Source: Bacteroidia bacterium (GTDB lineage: Bacteria > Bacteroidota > Bacteroidia > B-17B0 > Aurantibacillaceae). From it: a stretch of DNA of 64,000 nucleotides. A model generated the notes under the pieces. It saw only the letters and a list, made by a program, of their open reading frames with translations. It was not told where the DNA came from and made no database searches. How positions within the stretch are numbered: position 1 is the stretch's first letter; each line of letters begins with the position of its first letter. The stretch lies in contig JAEUTO010000013.1 of the NCBI GenBank assembly GCA_016787785.1, positions 1 through 64,000 on the forward strand, written 5' to 3'. This document shows, one piece after another, positions 25,472 to 33,970 of the stretch. Position numbers and translations under genes: made by a program.

Positions 25472-28400
25472 CTAAATTCGAATGCCTATGATACACACAT
25501 CGTCAACCTGCTCAAGACTACCCTTCCATTCATTAAATGCCTTATCAAGTTTTTGTCTCTGCTCATTCATATTTTCATCTACATGAGCTATCAAAAAATC
25601 CTGCAGCGGTTTATATTTGAATTTCTTTCCCTTGTTTCCGCCAAATTGATCTGCAAAACCGTCTGTTAAAGCATAAATAACATCACCAGCTTTAAGATCG
25701 ATAGTGCGTTCGCTAAACGGTATGGTATCTTTTTCGTGTTTACCAACGGGCATCCTGTCTGATTTAAGATCCATCAATTCCGGTCCGTTTTCGCCATTCC
25801 TGATTATCCATACAGGATTGTTGGCAGAAGCATATGTTAGTTTTTTATTTTTAAAATCAAAAATGATAAGGCTGCAATCCATTCCATCTTTTCCACCTTC
25901 TAAACTACCATCCTGCGCTAGAGATTGGATAATGCGTTGACGCGCATGATTTAATATCTCCGCCGGACTGGTTAATTTACGTTCGTTGATCGCTTCATTG
26001 ATACATGAGATGTTTAACATACTCATCATGGCTCCCGGTACACCATGGCCAGTGCTATCTGCTGTTAACAAAGCAAAATTACCATTAACCAAAGGCGAAG
26101 CCCAGTAAAAATCGCCACTTACAATGTCTTTTGGCTTAAAGAATAAAAAATAATTCTTTAAATTGGTATTTAATAATTGATCGCTTGCCAATAAAGCTTT
26201 TTGAATACGTTGAGCGTAATTGATGCTATCAACTATTTCCTTTTGTTTTTCTTCTATTAATTCTTTTTGTTCTACAACCTCAGCAGTTCTTTCTGCTACG
26301 ATCTTTTCTAATTGTTTTTGCTGCGCCCTTAATTGTGCCGTACGCCAGTTAATAACAGCATAGATCAAACTAATTGCTGCTATTACATATAAAAAATATG
26401 CTGCCCAGGTTTTCCACCATGGTGGATCGATCACAAATTTATACTCCAGTACATTGCTCCATTTTTGCGACAAACCAATTGCTTTTACTTTAAAAATATA
26501 GTCGCCACAAGGTAGATTACTGTATAAGGCTTTGTTATCGGGTGAGGTAGGACTCCAGTCTTTATCAACCCCTTCTAATAAATACTGATATTGAATTTTA
26601 TCAGGCGCCGACCAGTCAATTCCGCTAAAGTGAAATGTAATGTGATTGATATTATACGGAAGCTCTAAATTTTTTGGATAGTTATAAAAATCTGCAAGGC
26701 CATCAAATTTTACTTTTGCCAAACTTTTCTTTGTTTCAGTACCAACTATCATCGGGCGACCGGATTTTAATGAATCCTGCAGCGCATAAAAGTCAACGAA
26801 AGTTTGCTCGAGTTCAATACTGTTTAGTTGAATAGACGGAATATCTGCAGAGAGTTTGAATGTATTAAGGTCAAGCATTGTCAATGCTTTGCCATTACCC
26901 CACCAGGCATGTTTTTTACTATCAAGTAAAGCGGCGTTTTGGAAAAAATTATTTGCTTTTAAACCACTTGAAGTTGTATAAACCTGAATTTGATACCGGT
27001 GCGTTTCTATTGAATCTTTCGAGTCAGTATCAAGTGTTTTCTCTGTAGTTTTTACAATATAGTTAAGTCCGTTTTCGGTTGCAACCCACAAATTATTTTT
27101 ATCATCTTCAAGTATCGATGTAACAATATTGTTACTTAGGCCATCTTTTTCGGTGATCTTTGAGAAATTAACCTGACGCCCACACAGCGAATTCTTACTC
27201 GACCAGAATAATCCCTGCCCATCTGTACCAAACCAAATGTTTCCATCTTTATCTTCAAAAATTGCTTTAATGTAATCGTTGCCAAGACCTTGTTTTCTTG
27301 TGTAGTATTTAAAGAATTCGCCATCAAACTTACAAGCTCCGCCACCATCAGTTCCAAACCAAATATTACCGCAACCATCGGCACGCATGCACAGAACAGT
27401 ATTATTAGATAAACCTTCGTTTTCAGAAAATGTGGTAAAGAACTTGCCGTCAAAACGCGAAGCGCCGTTACCGTCAGATCCAAACCAGATATTTCCATTT
27501 GCATCTTCTAACAAAGACAAAATGTAATCGCTGCATAATCCTTCTTGCTCGGTATAATTCGAAAATGTTTTTCCGTCAAATTTTATCACACCTCCACCAT
27601 CTGTACCAAACCATAAATTCCCAGCCTTATCTGTTAAAATCGCTTTTACATAATTGCTGCTTAAACCTTCTTTTTCACTTAAGTGCGTAAAACTTTTTCC
27701 ATCATAACTTATTACACCATCGCCATAGGTACCAAACCAAATGGTGCCGTCTTTCGCTTCCAGTATGGATCGTACTGTGTTGCTACCTAAGCCTTCTTTA
27801 CCGGTATAGTGCGTAAATAATTTTCCATCGTAACGGTTGGCACCACCACCATATGTGCCCATCCACAAATTGCCGGCATTATCTTCCAGCATCGACTTAA
27901 CGTAATTATTACTTAAGCCTTCTCGCTCAGCAAAATAAGTAAATGTTTTTCCATCGTAACGATTTGCACCGCCACTATAGGTGCCAAACCAAATGGCACC
28001 CGACTTGTCCTGTAAAATAGATAATACAGAGTTGTTGCTTAAGCCCTGTGCTTCTTTATAATGTTTGAATGATTTACCGTCAAATAAATTAACGCCACCT
28101 TCATCAACGCCAAACCATAAATTTCCATCTTTATCTGAGAGCATCGAAAGAACGATATTATTACTTAGCCCCTCGTTTTCAGAAAAAGTAGTAAAAGACT
28201 TTCCGTCATAACGACTTAAGCCGCTTCCGTTTGTGCCAAACCAAATATTGCCATCCTTATCTTCTAAAACACCTCTAACAGAGTTATTGCATAAACCTTC
28301 TTTCTCGGTGTAATTCGTAAATGTCTTTCCGTCATAACTACAAGCACCACCACCATTAGTTCCAAACCAAACATTTCCCTTTTTATCCTGTATAATAGAA

Positions 28401-29119
28401 AGAACAGTGTTGCTACTAAAGCCTTCTTTTTCTGAAAAGCGCGTGAATTTTTTTCCGTCGTAACGGCAAACACCACCGCCTTCGGTACCAAACCACAAAT
28501 TACCATCTTTGTCTTGTAGCATTGCCAAAACAACGTTACTACTTAAACCTTCTTTTTCGGTATAGTGAACAAAAGAACGGCCATCGTACTTGCTTACACC
28601 TGCTTTAGTACCAAACCAAATGTTACCGCTTTTATCACTTAGAATACAGTTTACATAAGGCGAACTCATGCCCTGATCAACATCCAGGTATTGCAAATTA
28701 CAGATAGTTGCATCCTTAAACCTTGGCGGCACTGCAATTACAGGTAACGGTTGCTTGCAAAAAATATCTTTACCTATTGCCGATACTTTTTTTGGAAGAC
28801 CAAAAGTATCTGTGCCTGGGGTAATAATTGTAAGTCTATCAGGAATAGGAACAACATTTGGCTCGCCCACCAAATGCACATTGGTATTTGTTGGCAAAAC
28901 AAAAGGTGCTGCCATGTTTAAGATCTTTGGTGCACCTGCTGGTGTTGGTATAACTACCGCACGCCTTACCGTTACCAAATTATTTTTGGCTGTTTTTAGA
29001 GAATCTTCTTTTTTGCTTTTTTCTATTGAAGAATTTGCGGACTGTTTGTTGTTGTTATTGCAGGCACAAAAAATAATGCCCAGGAAAAAAATATAAAAAC
29101 TATTTTTTAAATAATACAT
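25472..29119 (-). CDS. Lipoprotein sensor: two-component-regulator propeller, Y_Y_Y domain, TM helix and SpoIIE/PP2C phosphatase
   Basis: A 1215-residue protein. The signal peptide ends in a lipobox (FCAC, C19). After a 100-residue linker come about 13 Reg_prop repeats of 42 residues (DKDGNIWFGT and YDGKSF), enough for two seven-blade propellers. A Y_Y_Y beta-sandwich follows (YLLEGVDKDWSPTS). A single membrane helix lies near 903-925 and a coiled coil after it. The C-terminal SpoIIE domain has intact motifs (GDFYW, ADSTGHGVPGA, TDGFADQFGG). In Bacteroidota this sensor layout is usually joined to a histidine kinase (hybrid two-component systems); here the output is a phosphatase. The periplasmic ligand, perhaps a glycan, is inferred. 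Confidence 0.9.
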   Translation of the reverse strand: MYYLKNSFYIFFLGIIFCACNNNNKQSANSSIEKSKKEDSLKTAKNNLVTVRRAVVIPTPAGAPKILNMAAPFVLPTNTNVHLVGEPNVVPIPDRLTIITPGTDTFGLPKKVSAIGKDIFCKQPLPVIAVPPRFKDATICNLQYLDVDQGMSSPYVNCILSDKSGNIWFGTKAGVSKYDGRSFVHYTEKEGLSSNVVLAMLQDKDGNLWFGTEGGGVCRYDGKKFTRFSEKEGFSSNTVLSIIQDKKGNVWFGTNGGGACSYDGKTFTNYTEKEGLCNNSVRGVLEDKDGNIWFGTNGSGLSRYDGKSFTTFSENEGLSNNIVLSMLSDKDGNLWFGVDEGGVNLFDGKSFKHYKEAQGLSNNSVLSILQDKSGAIWFGTYSGGANRYDGKTFTYFAEREGLSNNYVKSMLEDNAGNLWMGTYGGGANRYDGKLFTHYTGKEGLGSNTVRSILEAKDGTIWFGTYGDGVISYDGKSFTHLSEKEGLSSNYVKAILTDKAGNLWFGTDGGGVIKFDGKTFSNYTEQEGLCSDYILSLLEDANGNIWFGSDGNGASRFDGKFFTTFSENEGLSNNTVLCMRADGCGNIWFGTDGGGACKFDGEFFKYYTRKQGLGNDYIKAIFEDKDGNIWFGTDGQGLFWSSKNSLCGRQVNFSKITEKDGLSNNIVTSILEDDKNNLWVATENGLNYIVKTTEKTLDTDSKDSIETHRYQIQVYTTSSGLKANNFFQNAALLDSKKHAWWGNGKALTMLDLNTFKLSADIPSIQLNSIELEQTFVDFYALQDSLKSGRPMIVGTETKKSLAKVKFDGLADFYNYPKNLELPYNINHITFHFSGIDWSAPDKIQYQYLLEGVDKDWSPTSPDNKALYSNLPCGDYIFKVKAIGLSQKWSNVLEYKFVIDPPWWKTWAAYFLYVIAAISLIYAVINWRTAQLRAQQKQLEKIVAERTAEVVEQKELIEEKQKEIVDSINYAQRIQKALLASDQLLNTNLKNYFLFFKPKDIVSGDFYWASPLVNGNFALLTADSTGHGVPGAMMSMLNISCINEAINERKLTSPAEILNHARQRIIQSLAQDGSLEGGKDGMDCSLIIFDFKNKKLTYASANNPVWIIRNGENGPELMDLKSDRMPVGKHEKDTIPFSERTIDLKAGDVIYALTDGFADQFGGNKGKKFKYKPLQDFLIAHVDENMNEQRQKLDKAFNEWKGSLEQVDDVCIIGIRI
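27065..28680 (-). repeat. Tandem 126-bp coding repeats (Reg_prop blades)
   Basis: About 13 copies of a 42-codon unit encode the D-x-x-G-N-(I/L)-W-F-G-T blade pattern. DNA copies are similar but diverged. This explains the repetitive appearance and is not a CRISPR or mobile repeat. Confidence 0.9.
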
Positions 29120-29226
29120 GTTACAAGCTAAAGATAGAAAAAAAATCTACATTATTAAAAGATACGCTTTTGCTTAGCAATTAGTTTTATTTTTTAAATA
29201 AAAAGCAAAGCAGACAGTATATAATG

Positions 29227-29234
29227 TATCTTTG
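29227..29234 (+). promoter_or_regulatory. Bacteroidota -7 element for the DEAD-box helicase
   Basis: TATCTTTG is a perfect -7 match. The in-frame TTG at 29232 lies inside it, so translation must begin at the ATG at 29259. Confidence 0.55.
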
Positions 29235-29258
29235 AAACAGTTAAAAAAAACAACAAAA

Positions 29259-30401
29259 ATGCCTTTTTCAACGCTCGGTCTATCAACTCACTTATTAAAA
29301 GCTCTGACTGAGCAAAAATACGAGCAACCCTACCCTATTCAGCAACAGGCTATTCCTGCAATTTTAAAGGGAAAAGATGTGTTGGGTATTGCACAAACAG
29401 GCTCAGGTAAAACAGCCAGTTATGTATTACCCATTTTACAACGGTTACAAAAGCAAGCCGAATCAAAGAACCGCCATATTTCAGCATTGGTATTAGTTCC
29501 TACAAGGGAGCTTGCCATACAGGTAAATGAAGTGTTTAATTTATTTGCAAAAGCTTTACCCGAAAAAATAAAAACAATGGCGGTGTACGGCGGTGTATCC
29601 ATTAATCCGCAAATGATAAAATTACAAGGTGTAGAGATTTTAGTAGCTACACCCGGAAGGTTGCTAGAACTGATCGACTCAAAAGCCGTGCATTTATCGG
29701 ACGTTAAGATCTTAGTATTAGATGAAGCAGATAAAATGCTGAACCTTGGCTTTAAGGAAGAAATGGACAAGATCTTTGCCTTACTTCCAAAGAAAAGGCA
29801 GAACTTATTATTCTCAGCTACGTTAAGCGAAGATGTAAATAACATTAACGAAATTTTATTACACGAACCGATTGTTATTAAGATCGAAGAAGAAGCAAAT
29901 ACGATCGATCTTATTTCGCAATTGGCTTATTTTGTTTCCGAAGAAAGAAAAGGCCCGCTTTTGCGTTATTTAATTAAACACAATGGTATGCAACAGGTTT
30001 TGGTTTTTACCTCATCTGTTTTTAAAGCTGATCTTGTTGCCGATAAATTACGGATCAACGATATAAAAGCTTCGGCTATACATAGCAAAAAAAGTCAGGG
30101 TGCCCGGGAAGAAGCATTGAACAAATTTAAAAGCGGAAAGTTGCGTGTTTTAGTTGCAACCGATCTTATGGCGCGGGGTATTGATATTAAATTTTTACCA
30201 CACGTAATTAATTATGAATTGCCGCGCTCACCAAAAGATTACATCCATCGCATTGGAAGAACCGGCAGGGCAGAATCTCCGGGTGAAGCCATTTCTTTAA
30301 TTGTTCCCGAAGATCAACATCATTTTAAGATCATCCAGAAAAAAATGGGCAAATGGGTTACCATGATCGATAGTAAGGACTTTGATCTGCATGGGTATTA
30401 A
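29259..30401 (+). CDS. DEAD-box ATP-dependent RNA helicase (RhlE-like)
   Basis: A 380-residue helicase core with all motifs in order: Q motif near EQPYPIQQQAI, motif I AQTGSGKT, Ia PTRELAIQV, GG, TPGR (Ib), II DEAD, III SAT, IV VLVFTSS, V ATDLMARGID and VI HRIGRTGRAE. There is no long C-terminal tail, unlike many RhlE proteins. It should unwind short RNA duplexes, for example in ribosome assembly or at low temperature. The start is placed at ATG 29259 because the upstream TTG is part of the promoter element. Confidence 0.93.
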   Translation: MPFSTLGLSTHLLKALTEQKYEQPYPIQQQAIPAILKGKDVLGIAQTGSGKTASYVLPILQRLQKQAESKNRHISALVLVPTRELAIQVNEVFNLFAKALPEKIKTMAVYGGVSINPQMIKLQGVEILVATPGRLLELIDSKAVHLSDVKILVLDEADKMLNLGFKEEMDKIFALLPKKRQNLLFSATLSEDVNNINEILLHEPIVIKIEEEANTIDLISQLAYFVSEERKGPLLRYLIKHNGMQQVLVFTSSVFKADLVADKLRINDIKASAIHSKKSQGAREEALNKFKSGKLRVLVATDLMARGIDIKFLPHVINYELPRSPKDYIHRIGRTGRAESPGEAISLIVPEDQHHFKIIQKKMGKWVTMIDSKDFDLHGY

Positions 30402-30854
30402 TACTATGAAAAACGTAAAAGGGAAAATGGAATAAGTTTCGGCTGTTCTCATTTTTTACCTCTTCCATGTTACATTTTACATTATGAAATTATTTTATCA
30501 CAACAATTTTTTTGGCTTATTTCCTGCTGTAAATTTTTATTTACACTAAGATCGTGCTACTCGAATGTTTCAATTATTTTGAAGTCTTTATTCCCCCCAA
30601 AATAAATTTCATCTTTATGATAAAATAATAAGCCCGTTGCAAACTTTCATTGCCTTACTCACTTATGAAAAATAGAAAAATAAAAATGATTGTGTGTTGA
30701 GACAAAACAACCGGTAAAGGAAAGCTCAGAAAAAAATACTTATCAAAACTATCTTTCCCTTGCCCGGTGTTTAAACGAAACAAAAGGTTAGGCCAATTAT
30801 TTCAGGTTTTAGACCTTCGTTTTTTCAAAAAGTTTAATTCCTACACTAAAAAAA
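30402..30854. other. Intergenic region without a gene
   Basis: About 450 bp with only very short open frames. It holds an imperfect inverted repeat (30711-30724 with 30753-30767, CCGG...AAAG against CTTTCC...CCGG) of unknown meaning. No promoter motif or recognisable RNA was found. Confidence 0.4.
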
Positions 30855-32831
30855 CTAATCCTTTAAAATAGTGGCTGTTTTAGTCTTAGATCCACTCATA
30901 AATTTAACACAGTAGATTCCTTTTGGCAAATGTTGAATATCTACAGCAAATAAATTAGTTGTACCGTTCCTGCTTTCCATACTCAGGTTTTTTTCCAGAA
31001 CTACCTGGCCCAAGCCATTGACGATACTTATACTCGCACCATTTTTATAATTTCCATTCGGATCTTCCACTTCTATATTTATTAATCCGCTACTTGGATT
31101 TGGATAAATTACCAATGTGTTTTGCTCAGCTTCTATTTGTTTTAATCCTGCGCATAATTCAACTACCACTACTATTGAAATCCGTGGAGAAATATGAGTA
31201 CAGTTTTGCGCTTCGGCATAAAAAGTATAAGTACCCGCGGCACTAAGAGTTGGCGTAAAAGTTAGACCGCTTGCTAATGGTGTTGTGCTGGCTGGTGAAT
31301 TGTACCAACTTATAGTGCCGGTGCTGGTTGCCATTAGTGTAGCTATTTCATTTGCACAAATAGTATGATTTGATACCGGGGTGATATCAATAACCGGTGA
31401 TGGTGGGAGACAATTATTTATCTTATGTATAAAAACATCGTAATCACCGGCTGAACTTAAAGTAAAAGTTCCCGGTCCAAAATCAAAATCAAGGGCAGCT
31501 GATTGAAAAATACCTGTAGTAAATATATTTCCATAACCATCAATTGCTATATCATTAGTTGTTTCACTTTGAGCACCTCCCATTCCTTCTGCCCAAACAA
31601 AATTTCCGGAGGTGTCTAGTTTTGAAATAAAAATATTATAGAATCCAAAAGTCGGTAAATTAACTGTTGAAGGACCCGGATCAAAATCTACAGGACTTGA
31701 ATATGCTCCTGTAGTGTATATTGCACCGTTGTCATATGCAATTGCATAACCGCTTTCGGCACCTACACCCGACATTATTTTTGCCCAGCCAAAATTTCCG
31801 GAAGTTGTTAGCTTAAGAATAAATATATCAATACCCCCACTCATAGCAGCTGCAGTGTAAGTTCCCGGACCCGGATCGAAATCAGCATTACTACTCAAAA
31901 AATCGCCTGTTACATAAATATTACCATTTCTATCACCGGTGATAGCATAAACTTCATCTGTATTTGTTCCGCCAAAACCTTTTGCCCAAACAAAATTACC
32001 CGATGCGTCAAGTTTAGAAATAAAGCCATCCATTGAGCCGCCGCCGCTTAATGTAAAGGTTGCAGGACCCGGATCAAAATCACAGATCCCAACAAAACGA
32101 CCAGCATTATAAACAGACCCGGCAGTGTCTACATAGATTGCATACACTTGTTCTATTGCAGGAGCGGATCCTGAATTTTTTGCCCAAACAAGGTTACCAA
32201 CGGCGTCCATTTTTATAACGAAAGTACCCCCATTAGCTAAAGTATAGGTGGCAGGGCTTGGATCAAAATCAACAGTATTACTAAAATAGCCCGTTGTGTA
32301 TATATTACCCGCATTGTCTATTTTTATATCTACACTTCTATCAGCACCCAATGCACCAATTGTTTTAACCCATGCAAAATTACCATTCGCATCAAGTTTT
32401 AAAATAAAAATATCTTCTCCTCCATTTGAGATTACAGTATTGGTAGCTATTGAAGGGTCAAAATCCAACGTATCCGAAAAATAACCGGTAGCATAAACAT
32501 TACCGGTTTTATCTGTCGTTATTGAATTAAAGGAAATTTTAATTGAATCGTCGAAATTTTTAGTCCATAATAAATTACCAAAAGGGTCGAGTTTATTAAT
32601 GAATGTGCCCATATAAGTTGAAGGCAAAGTGTAGGTGGCAGGACCCGGATCAAAATCAATATTACCTCTGTAAAACCCTGCTGTAAATACGTTACCGCGA
32701 TAATCTGTTGCAATTGATTGACCGTGGTCTCCAAGAGGGCCGCCAATGCGCTTTGCCCATTGAAATAAAGGGTTTTGAGATTGTGAGCTAAACAAGATTA
32801 GCGTAAATAAAACAGACAAGGTAAATTTCAT
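30855..32831 (-). CDS. T9SS type A secreted protein with SBBP-like beta-propeller repeats
   Basis: A 658-residue protein. The signal peptide ends near residue 18 (SSQSQ). Residues about 20-475 contain seven repeats of roughly 60 residues with the pattern DFDPGPATYTL, (F/L)ISKLD, G-N-F-x-W-A-K and D-x-x-G-N-x-Y-x-T-G, typical of SBBP-type propellers. A short Ig-like segment follows (VSNHTICANEIATLMATS). The T9SS type A tail begins at LVIYPNPSSG and ends in KTATILKD. It is exported through the outer membrane by T9SS. Surface adhesion or a structural role is inferred. Confidence 0.85.
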   Translation of the reverse strand: MKFTLSVLFTLILFSSQSQNPLFQWAKRIGGPLGDHGQSIATDYRGNVFTAGFYRGNIDFDPGPATYTLPSTYMGTFINKLDPFGNLLWTKNFDDSIKISFNSITTDKTGNVYATGYFSDTLDFDPSIATNTVISNGGEDIFILKLDANGNFAWVKTIGALGADRSVDIKIDNAGNIYTTGYFSNTVDFDPSPATYTLANGGTFVIKMDAVGNLVWAKNSGSAPAIEQVYAIYVDTAGSVYNAGRFVGICDFDPGPATFTLSGGGSMDGFISKLDASGNFVWAKGFGGTNTDEVYAITGDRNGNIYVTGDFLSSNADFDPGPGTYTAAAMSGGIDIFILKLTTSGNFGWAKIMSGVGAESGYAIAYDNGAIYTTGAYSSPVDFDPGPSTVNLPTFGFYNIFISKLDTSGNFVWAEGMGGAQSETTNDIAIDGYGNIFTTGIFQSAALDFDFGPGTFTLSSAGDYDVFIHKINNCLPPSPVIDITPVSNHTICANEIATLMATSTGTISWYNSPASTTPLASGLTFTPTLSAAGTYTFYAEAQNCTHISPRISIVVVVELCAGLKQIEAEQNTLVIYPNPSSGLINIEVEDPNGNYKNGASISIVNGLGQVVLEKNLSMESRNGTTNLFAVDIQHLPKGIYCVKFMSGSKTKTATILKD

Positions 32832-33060
32832 ATATAGCTCTTTTTAATGTTAACGAAATAAAAGACCAATTAGTTTGGTTAAATCTATGTTTATTTTCCG
32901 GAATCACATAAGCCACTTAAAAGAAAAGCCTTCTCACTTATAAAGCCTGACGGAGATTTATCGTATGACGATGTTACATTTATGTCATAAAAGCCCTTAT
33001 TTCTTAAATTATTTATGGAAATCCGAAATTTTAGCATCTAAATATTAAATATCCCAACAT

Positions 33061-33966
33061 ATGAAAACTTCAAACCTGATAATACGCATTCCGGAGCCTT
33101 GCCACGAGGACTGGAATAAAATGGAACCCGATACAAAAGGTAAATTCTGTAACTCTTGCAGTAAATCCGTAATAGACTTTTCAAACAAAACGGATCTTGA
33201 GATAAAGGACATTTTACTAGAACATAAAGGTCAGAAGGTTTGTGGGCATTTTAAGAAAACCCAAATAGACAGACCGCTGAATATAAGGATAGACTTTAAC
33301 AACCTGCCAAAAAATGTAAGTACTACTAAGGCTTTTGCAATTGCATTGTTCTTTGTATTTGGTACATTTTTATTTAGCTGTACAACAATCGATGGTAAAA
33401 AAGTAGAGACAATTGAAGTAGTGAATAATAAGAATGAACAATACGTTGAAGGCGAGATCGCACCAATGCAAATGAAAGAAGATACACTTAAATTGGAAAA
33501 ATTACCTCTTACGGAGTGTTCTGTTGAAACGGTTGACGGAGGAATTAGTGTTGAAGAAGTACTAGTAAATGAACCAAAAATAGAAGAAGTACATACTTTG
33601 GGTATGATGGTATATATTCCTGATACTATAGAAACAGTTGTTCCTCAAATAGATTCAACAATTGGAGCAAGAAAAATAATTGAAGAACCCATAATTTCCA
33701 ATAAACAAACAGAACTTGAAGTTTATCCTAACCCAAGCACCGGTGAATTTACAGTTAAGTATGATGTTTTAAAAAGAGCCGATGTGCGCGTTGATATTTA
33801 CAATATGGCCGGTGCTTTATTAAAAACGGCCGTGAATGTTAGCCAGCAATTTGAAGGTAAATACCAAATACCGGTAAACTTAAACAACCTGCCAACCGGC
33901 GTTTATATTGTGAATGTTACAAAAGGCGAAAAACGTTTTACGCAGAAAGTGGTAATAGAAAAATGA
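33061..33966 (+). CDS. Protein with cysteine-rich N-terminus, internal TM segment and T9SS type A sorting tail
   Basis: A 301-residue protein without an N-terminal signal peptide. Residues 10-65 hold four cysteines and two histidines in a metal-site-like arrangement (C14, C30, C33, C61, H15, H63; PCHEDWNKM, KFCNSC and VCGHF). One hydrophobic segment follows near 93-111 (AFAIALFFVFGTFLFSC). An acidic linker rich in E and V leads to a T9SS type A domain (LEVYPNPSTGEF ... PTGVYIVNV ... QKVVIEK). The N-terminal module is seen in other Bacteroidota proteins of unknown function. How a sorting tail works behind an internal anchor is unclear. Confidence 0.75.
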   Translation: MKTSNLIIRIPEPCHEDWNKMEPDTKGKFCNSCSKSVIDFSNKTDLEIKDILLEHKGQKVCGHFKKTQIDRPLNIRIDFNNLPKNVSTTKAFAIALFFVFGTFLFSCTTIDGKKVETIEVVNNKNEQYVEGEIAPMQMKEDTLKLEKLPLTECSVETVDGGISVEEVLVNEPKIEEVHTLGMMVYIPDTIETVVPQIDSTIGARKIIEEPIISNKQTELEVYPNPSTGEFTVKYDVLKRADVRVDIYNMAGALLKTAVNVSQQFEGKYQIPVNLNNLPTGVYIVNVTKGEKRFTQKVVIEK

Positions 33967-33970
33967 TATT

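Noticed and set aside
27065-28680. Regular repeats that could suggest a CRISPR or mobile repeat
   Set aside because: Unit length is 126 bp, in frame, and encodes Reg_prop blades.
8203-29234. Upstream TTG starts at 8203, 17763, 25433 and 29232
   Set aside because: A downstream ATG gives a proper signal peptide or family N-terminus, and two of the TTG codons lie in or beside -7 promoter elements.
30855-32831. Recurring DNA words around GACCCGGATCAAAATC
   Set aside because: They encode the DFDPGP motif of the SBBP-like protein repeats.
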